The translations under genes and the position numbers were made by a program. From positions 1 through 39,827 of the forward strand of contig NZ_ALVY01000194.1 of assembly GCF_000332035.1 (NCBI RefSeq): a stretch of 39,827 nt of DNA. Direction: 5' to 3'. Origin of the DNA: Gloeocapsa sp. PCC 73106. Its GTDB lineage: Bacteria; Cyanobacteriota; Cyanobacteriia; Cyanobacteriales; Gloeocapsaceae. Below are positions 36,405-39,827 of this stretch, piece by piece; position 1 is the first letter of the stretch, and each line of letters starts with the position of its first letter. Under the pieces are notes generated by a model. That model saw only the letters and a list, made by a program, of their open reading frames with translations, searched no databases and was not told the origin of the DNA.

Positions 36405-36985
36405 TTTCAATTCAATTACCCAGTGCGATCGCTCTTGTTGTTACTCCAACGCAATTTGAGATGTTAGTAACAGTTAATCGGGATTTAAAACTAGAACGCA
36501 CATCCACAGGAGAATTAATCGTGAATCCCCCCACAGGAGGAGAATCTGGAAAAAGAAATTTCAATCTAATTGGTCAACTAGCACGCTGGTGCGAAGCATA
36601 CGCTGATTTAGGCGAGGGTTTTGACTCTTCCACTGGTTTTCAACTTCCTGATGGTGCGATTCTCTCTCCAGATGCTTCCTGGATTAGACGCGATCGTTGG
36701 GAAGTTCTTACCCCTGCTGAGAAAAAGGGATTTATTCCCCTTGCTCCCGATTTTGTGGTGGAATTGCGTTCTGAATCTGACAGTTTACCCAAACTACAAG
36801 CTAAGATGCAGCAATACCTCGATAATGGTACTAGATTGGGATGGCTAATTGACCCTCAAAATCAAACAGTAGCCATTTATCGTCCCCATAAAGATGTAGA
36901 AGTTCTGCAAAACCCTCAGATGCTCTCAGGAGAAGATGTCCTACCAGGATTTAGCTTGAGTCTTGCGAAAATATGGTTAAAATAA
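36401..36985 (+). CDS. Uma2/DUF820-family putative nuclease
   Basis: A 194-residue member of the Uma2 (DUF820) family, which is greatly expanded in cyanobacteria and has a PD-(D/E)xK restriction-endonuclease fold. The catalytic pattern is visible: the Asp in LSPDASWIRRDRW, the Glu in DFVVELRSESD and the Lys in LQAKMQQYLDNG, followed by LGWLIDPQNQTVAIY. The ATG overlaps the priA stop (ATGA), so it is probably translated with priA, an uncommon link. The biological target of the family is unknown. Confidence 0.9.
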   Translation: MISIQLPSAIALVVTPTQFEMLVTVNRDLKLERTSTGELIVNPPTGGESGKRNFNLIGQLARWCEAYADLGEGFDSSTGFQLPDGAILSPDASWIRRDRWEVLTPAEKKGFIPLAPDFVVELRSESDSLPKLQAKMQQYLDNGTRLGWLIDPQNQTVAIYRPHKDVEVLQNPQMLSGEDVLPGFSLSLAKIWLK

Positions 36986-36996
36986 GGCACGAGGTC

Positions 36997-37026
36997 TTGA
37001 CAATATCGCGCTTTATCGGTTATACT
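36997..37026 (+). promoter_or_regulatory. Strong promoter of hicBA
   Basis: TTGACA (36997-37002) and TATACT (37021-37026) are separated by 18 bases, close to the sigma-70 consensus. It is 110 bases before hicB. A second TATAAT lies at 37032-37037. Confidence 0.7.
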
Positions 37027-37036
37027 CTTAGTATAA
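37020..37036. promoter_or_regulatory. Palindromic operator candidate for HicB
   Basis: TTATACT and AGTATAA are perfect inverted repeats around CTT. The site covers the -10 box of the hicBA promoter. HicB antitoxins repress their own operons through such palindromes, so autoregulation is likely. Confidence 0.6.
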
Positions 37037-37135
37037 TGGGAATCTGTGCGCGCCTATAATTGACTCCCAAAAAAGTTTTAAAACCCAACCCATCAAAACA
37101 CTAATTTTTACTCTTAAAACTAACTTCTAGTTTTT

Positions 37136-37324
37136 ATGAAAAAAAGATATATTTATTGGCAGGAAGAAGATATGTGGATAGGGTATTTCGAAGAGTATCC
37201 TGACTACTGGACTCAGGGCGAAACCGAAGAAGAACTACAAGAAAACTTAATCGAGATCTACAGAGAATTAACCGGGGGAACAATTCCAAATGTTCGTAGG
37301 TTAGCTGAACTTGAGATATCGTGA
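37136..37324 (+). CDS. hicB: HicB-family antitoxin
   Basis: A 62-residue protein with the partial RNase H fold of HicB: YIYWQEEDMWIGYFEEYPDYWTQGE is the usual start, and EEELQENLIEIYREL is the following helix. No extra C-terminal DNA-binding domain is seen, so DNA binding would need another partner or this short form. The antitoxin gene precedes the toxin gene, the order opposite to the classic hicAB. The TGA overlaps the GTG of hicA by four bases. Confidence 0.85.
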   Translation: MKKRYIYWQEEDMWIGYFEEYPDYWTQGETEEELQENLIEIYRELTGGTIPNVRRLAELEIS

Positions 37325-37494
37325 AAAGGAGAGACTTGATCAGAAAACTGGAAGATATGGGATGTGTCTTCATTCGTCACGGTGGTAAACACGATTGGTA
37401 TCAAAACCCAAAGACGAAAATTTCTCAACCTATTCCTAGACATCGAGAGATTAAAGAGCAACTTTCCAAACACATTATTAAAATGCTCAGTTAA
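37321..37494 (+). CDS. hicA: HicA-family mRNA interferase toxin
   Basis: A 57-residue protein of the HicA family, which cleaves mRNA without the ribosome. The double-stranded-RNA-binding-like fold is visible: KRRDLIRKLEDMGCVFIRHGGKHDWYQ-type start with the active-site His in RHGGKHD, and then the IPRHREIKEQLSKHIIK end. The start is GTG at 37321, overlapping the hicB stop (GTGA), so it is coupled to it. The sequence is intact and complete. Confidence 0.9.
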   Translation: MKRRDLIRKLEDMGCVFIRHGGKHDWYQNPKTKISQPIPRHREIKEQLSKHIIKMLS

Positions 37495-37967
37495 ACGTGC
37501 GCACTCGCCGAAAGCGATATTCCTGTGCGATCGCTTACGGAACTTCCTGTTGACTTTTTAATCAAAAAAGGCTATAAGTCAATATGGATAAAGATTAGAG
37601 CTAAATTAGCCCCAAAAATCTGTACCCATGTAGGTGTTTGACAAACATTTAGCGTTCGCTGTATCATTGAAATATAGGTTCAAATCACTCAAACCACCCT
37701 CCATTTAAGCATCAGAGGATTTGTACCCATGTAAAGCGACTACAAAAATCACTCAAAGTCGCTCTAGGTAGGGCTTTCATTATTTTTGCTAGGCGGAAGT
37801 TCCGCTGTAAGGATAATTTTCGGCATTAGAAATACAAGATTTATCTTACCACTCCCACACTTTCTTGATGCACTACCTCTTGCCCCTACCCCAATATAAG
37901 ATTTACAAATTGTAAATTTATGGTATCCTTGTAGCTGGAAAGTAAAAAATGTTAAGCAGAATAGTTC
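37495..37967. other. Gap between hicA and the SGNH hydrolase gene
   Basis: This 473-base gap has no gene. It holds a HIP1 copy near 37525, a direct repeat TGTACCCATGTA at 37621-37632 and 37722-37733, the inverted repeats TGTTTG-A-CAAACA (37635-37647) and GCGGAA-G-TTCCGC (37793-37805), and the palindrome at 37901-37917. It may be debris of former mobile DNA. Confidence 0.6.
37901..37917. promoter_or_regulatory. Palindrome upstream of the SGNH hydrolase gene
   Basis: ATTTACAA and TTGTAAAT are perfect inverted arms around one A. It is 51 bases before the hydrolase start and may be the binding site of a dimeric regulator. Confidence 0.4.
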
Positions 37968-39476
37968 ATGATTGGCAATATTGACCAAGTTTACTTTTTC
38001 GGTGATAGTCTGACTGATACAGGTAATGTCTTTAATTTTACTGGTGGTTTTCCTGATTCTTTCGGTGGTGTTTTCCCCTATGAAGATGGGCGTTTTTCCA
38101 ATGGAAATGTCTGGACTGATTATTTCACAGAAGAATTTAATTTAACAGTCGATCCTTTTATTGCAGGTCCTGGTCTCAACTTAGATCTTGATGACAATAA
38201 TGACGGAACTAATTTTGCTATTGGCGGTGTAGATTCTGGAGATGGATCTGGAAATGTTGGTCCTGTACCCATCGGTTTAGAACAGCAGATCGATTCGTTT
38301 GAAGTATTGGTTAATGATCTGAGTTCTCAAGGAGAGGTGTTTAATAATGATCTCTATTTTTTATGGATTGGTGCTAACGATTATTTGCGTTTTATCGAGA
38401 ATGCCGACGATCCATCTACTCTAAACGTTATTGAAGTGGAAGCTAATTTTCCGCAAAACCCTATCAATTTAGTTACTAATGTTGTAGTAAATAATATTAG
38501 CCAAGCCCTTCAAGATCTCGTTGATATTGGAGCAAGAGATATCGTTGTTTTTAATTTGCCGGACTTAGATTATACTCCTTTAGCTACAGGTTTGGATGAA
38601 GACGATCAAGAAGAGCTTAGAGATATTACTGAAGATCATAATAATAGGTTAGAAGATCAATTAGAATCACTTAGAGAAGAAAATCCCAATATCAATCTAA
38701 TTGATATAGATATTAATCAATTATTTGATGAATTCATAGAGGACCCAACGAACTTTGATTTTACTAATGTTACAGACAACTTTTCAGGAGTAGATCTGTA
38801 TACAGGAGCTGCAATTCCTCCAGCCACAGGAAATATTAGTAATTTTTTATGGATTGATAGTGTTCATCCAAGTACTAAGGCTCATGAATTAGTAGCTGAG
38901 TTAGTTATTGATTCAGTTGCTGATGAGGTAGGTTCTTCAATATTGAGTTTTGGTCAAAGACCCAATCGACTGCAAATGGAAGCTTTCATCGATGAAGAAT
39001 TGGTAGGAAGAGAAAGTGGCTCCCAAAATGGAGTGGTACCAAGTGTAGATCCTTTCACTATTTTCGCTGTAGATAGTCAAGATTCTGGGTCAAATAATTT
39101 TGTTGATAAAACTTGGTTTGACCAAGGAGAGGGAATTGGAATTAAAGATGGCGATGATGGCAACAGTTCTAAGCAAAAAAGGATTGATGGTGATGAAATT
39201 CTCGGTATCTCTGTAGAGGGCTACTATTTAGATAGTGTTCAACTGGATTTATTTAAAATCAATAGTAATGATGGAGCTACAATTAGACTAGAAGCGATAA
39301 ATGGTAATAATTTGGTTGATTCAAAAGTATTTACTCTTGGTAGTGGCCAGATCCAAAATCCAAATTCTCTAGTTTTTAATAGTAGCGGTTCTTTTGATAC
39401 TTTACATATTTCTGCAGCTGATGTAGATACAAATATGTTCTTTAAAAAAGCTGAGTTTACTGGTTATGAGGCCTAA
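37968..39476 (+). CDS. SGNH/GDSL hydrolase with an extra C-terminal domain
   Basis: A 502-residue esterase or lipase. Residues 1-320 form the SGNH hydrolase: block I FFGDSLTDTGN with nucleophile Ser14, NFAIGG (block II), FLWIGANDY (block III) and the Asp-His pair in DSVHPSTKAHE (block V, near residue 300). It begins at once with the hydrolase, with no signal peptide. Residues about 340-502 form a second, beta-rich, acidic domain that I do not recognise; it ends with a DTLHISAAD segment followed by AEFTGYEA. Such plans occur in cyanobacterial proteins exported by type I systems, which use C-terminal signals. The substrate is unknown. Confidence 0.85.
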   Translation: MIGNIDQVYFFGDSLTDTGNVFNFTGGFPDSFGGVFPYEDGRFSNGNVWTDYFTEEFNLTVDPFIAGPGLNLDLDDNNDGTNFAIGGVDSGDGSGNVGPVPIGLEQQIDSFEVLVNDLSSQGEVFNNDLYFLWIGANDYLRFIENADDPSTLNVIEVEANFPQNPINLVTNVVVNNISQALQDLVDIGARDIVVFNLPDLDYTPLATGLDEDDQEELRDITEDHNNRLEDQLESLREENPNINLIDIDINQLFDEFIEDPTNFDFTNVTDNFSGVDLYTGAAIPPATGNISNFLWIDSVHPSTKAHELVAELVIDSVADEVGSSILSFGQRPNRLQMEAFIDEELVGRESGSQNGVVPSVDPFTIFAVDSQDSGSNNFVDKTWFDQGEGIGIKDGDDGNSSKQKRIDGDEILGISVEGYYLDSVQLDLFKINSNDGATIRLEAINGNNLVDSKVFTLGSGQIQNPNSLVFNSSGSFDTLHISAADVDTNMFFKKAEFTGYEA

Positions 39477-39619
39477 AAAACTAAAATCTCTTTTGCTCAT
39501 GTTTTCCTCAGGTTGATCTCGATAGCAATCGCTTTAAATTAACAGAGCGTACCTCTTGGGCTCGGATCTGTAAAGCAGCAGCAATTCTCATTTTGAGATC
39601 TTAATCGTACTTGAACAAA

Positions 39620-39645
39620 AATAATAACTGAAATGGGTTATTATT
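39620..39645. repeat. AT-rich hairpin after the hydrolase gene
   Basis: AATAATAAC pairs with GTTATTATT around an 8-nt loop. There is no good T-tract after it, so it is a weak terminator at best. Confidence 0.35.
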
Positions 39646-39672
39646 TAGGATAAGTAGAGTTTTTGCGTAGAC

Positions 39673-39827
39673 AGCGATCGCCTACGTCAACTCCTGAGAA
39701 GAGCTAAAGAATTGGGCGCAGGTATCCACTTTGATATGGAACAATACCGCTACAAAGATTTAACCCTAGCCATTCTCAAAGAGTTATTACTAGAAGAAGA
39801 ATTCCGCGATCGCCGAGATATAGGTAT
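39673..39827 (+). pseudogene. 5'-truncated proline dehydrogenase (PutA) fragment at the right edge
   Basis: The last codons read LLRRAKELGAGIHFDMEQYR, then YKDLTLAILKELLLEEEFRDR and RDIG. This is a conserved internal part of the proline dehydrogenase domain of the bifunctional PutA protein. In the full protein it lies about 200 residues from the start. Here the frame is open only back to a TAG at 39655-39657, with no start codon, and the sequence before 39673 does not match PutA. The gene has therefore lost its 5' part, or it is broken by a frameshift. It runs out of the window, so its 3' extent is unknown. Confidence 0.75.

Noticed and set aside
37670-37700. GGTTCAAATC, which looks like a tRNA T-loop
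   Set aside because: The five bases on each side do not pair, and no acceptor or anticodon stem can be drawn around it.
37618-37733. Repeated TGTACCCATGTA as a small CRISPR-like array
   Set aside because: There are only two 12-base copies, 101 bases apart, with no further repeat and no cas gene.

Overview
The window comes from a cyanobacterium. Three photosystem genes (psaF, psaJ, psb27) show this, as do the cyanobacterial order rpmH-rnpA-PH protein-yidC-khpB-yceD-ycf46, the many copies of the HIP1 octamer GCGATCGC, and a PEP-CTERM protein. Base composition is moderately AT-rich. The sequence does not fix the genus. Most of the window is ordinary chromosome. The accessory material lies at the two ends, in one repeat-protein gene, and in one mobile intron.

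Left end (1-4265): an orphan AT-rich three-helix membrane protein, a stretch resembling insertion-sequence ends, and a large response-regulator locus on the minus strand. That locus is cut by one in-frame TAA and has lost most of its GGDEF domain. A PEP-CTERM protein with a clear terminator follows.

4266-13127: a minus-strand block for translation and membrane biogenesis (rpmH, rnpA, PH protein, yidC, khpB, DUF177, Ycf46-like ATPase), two secreted proteins of unknown role, then the proton-translocating transhydrogenase operon pntA-pntB with its terminator. 13267-14997 is a highly acidic protein built from 35-residue tandem units that join a YD-like turn to a calcium-binding-like loop.

15065-22618: bioB-bioY (biotin synthesis and uptake), pstC-pstA-pstB (phosphate import, preceded by a good Pho-box candidate), psb27, gatA, a possible structured RNA or leader, and a SpoU-type RNA methyltransferase. 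22703-26434 holds an ABC exporter, a DUF427 protein, a lipoprotein and psaF-psaJ.

26617-32056: tsaD, truB and cobM. truB is split by a complete 2.6-kb group II intron placed directly after the codon of the catalytic aspartate. The intron carries an RT-maturase-HNH protein and an intact domain V and VI, and its ends rebuild the TruB reading frame exactly. TruB production should therefore depend on splicing. This is the most striking feature of the window.

32057-39827: a small antitoxin-like ORF, a group 2-type sigma factor, priA overlapped by a Uma2-family nuclease, a hicB-hicA module with a palindromic operator over its promoter, an SGNH hydrolase with an extra C-terminal domain, and a headless fragment of proline dehydrogenase (PutA) at the right edge. 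Small genes below 60 codons found by reading the sequence are rpmH, psaJ and hicA.
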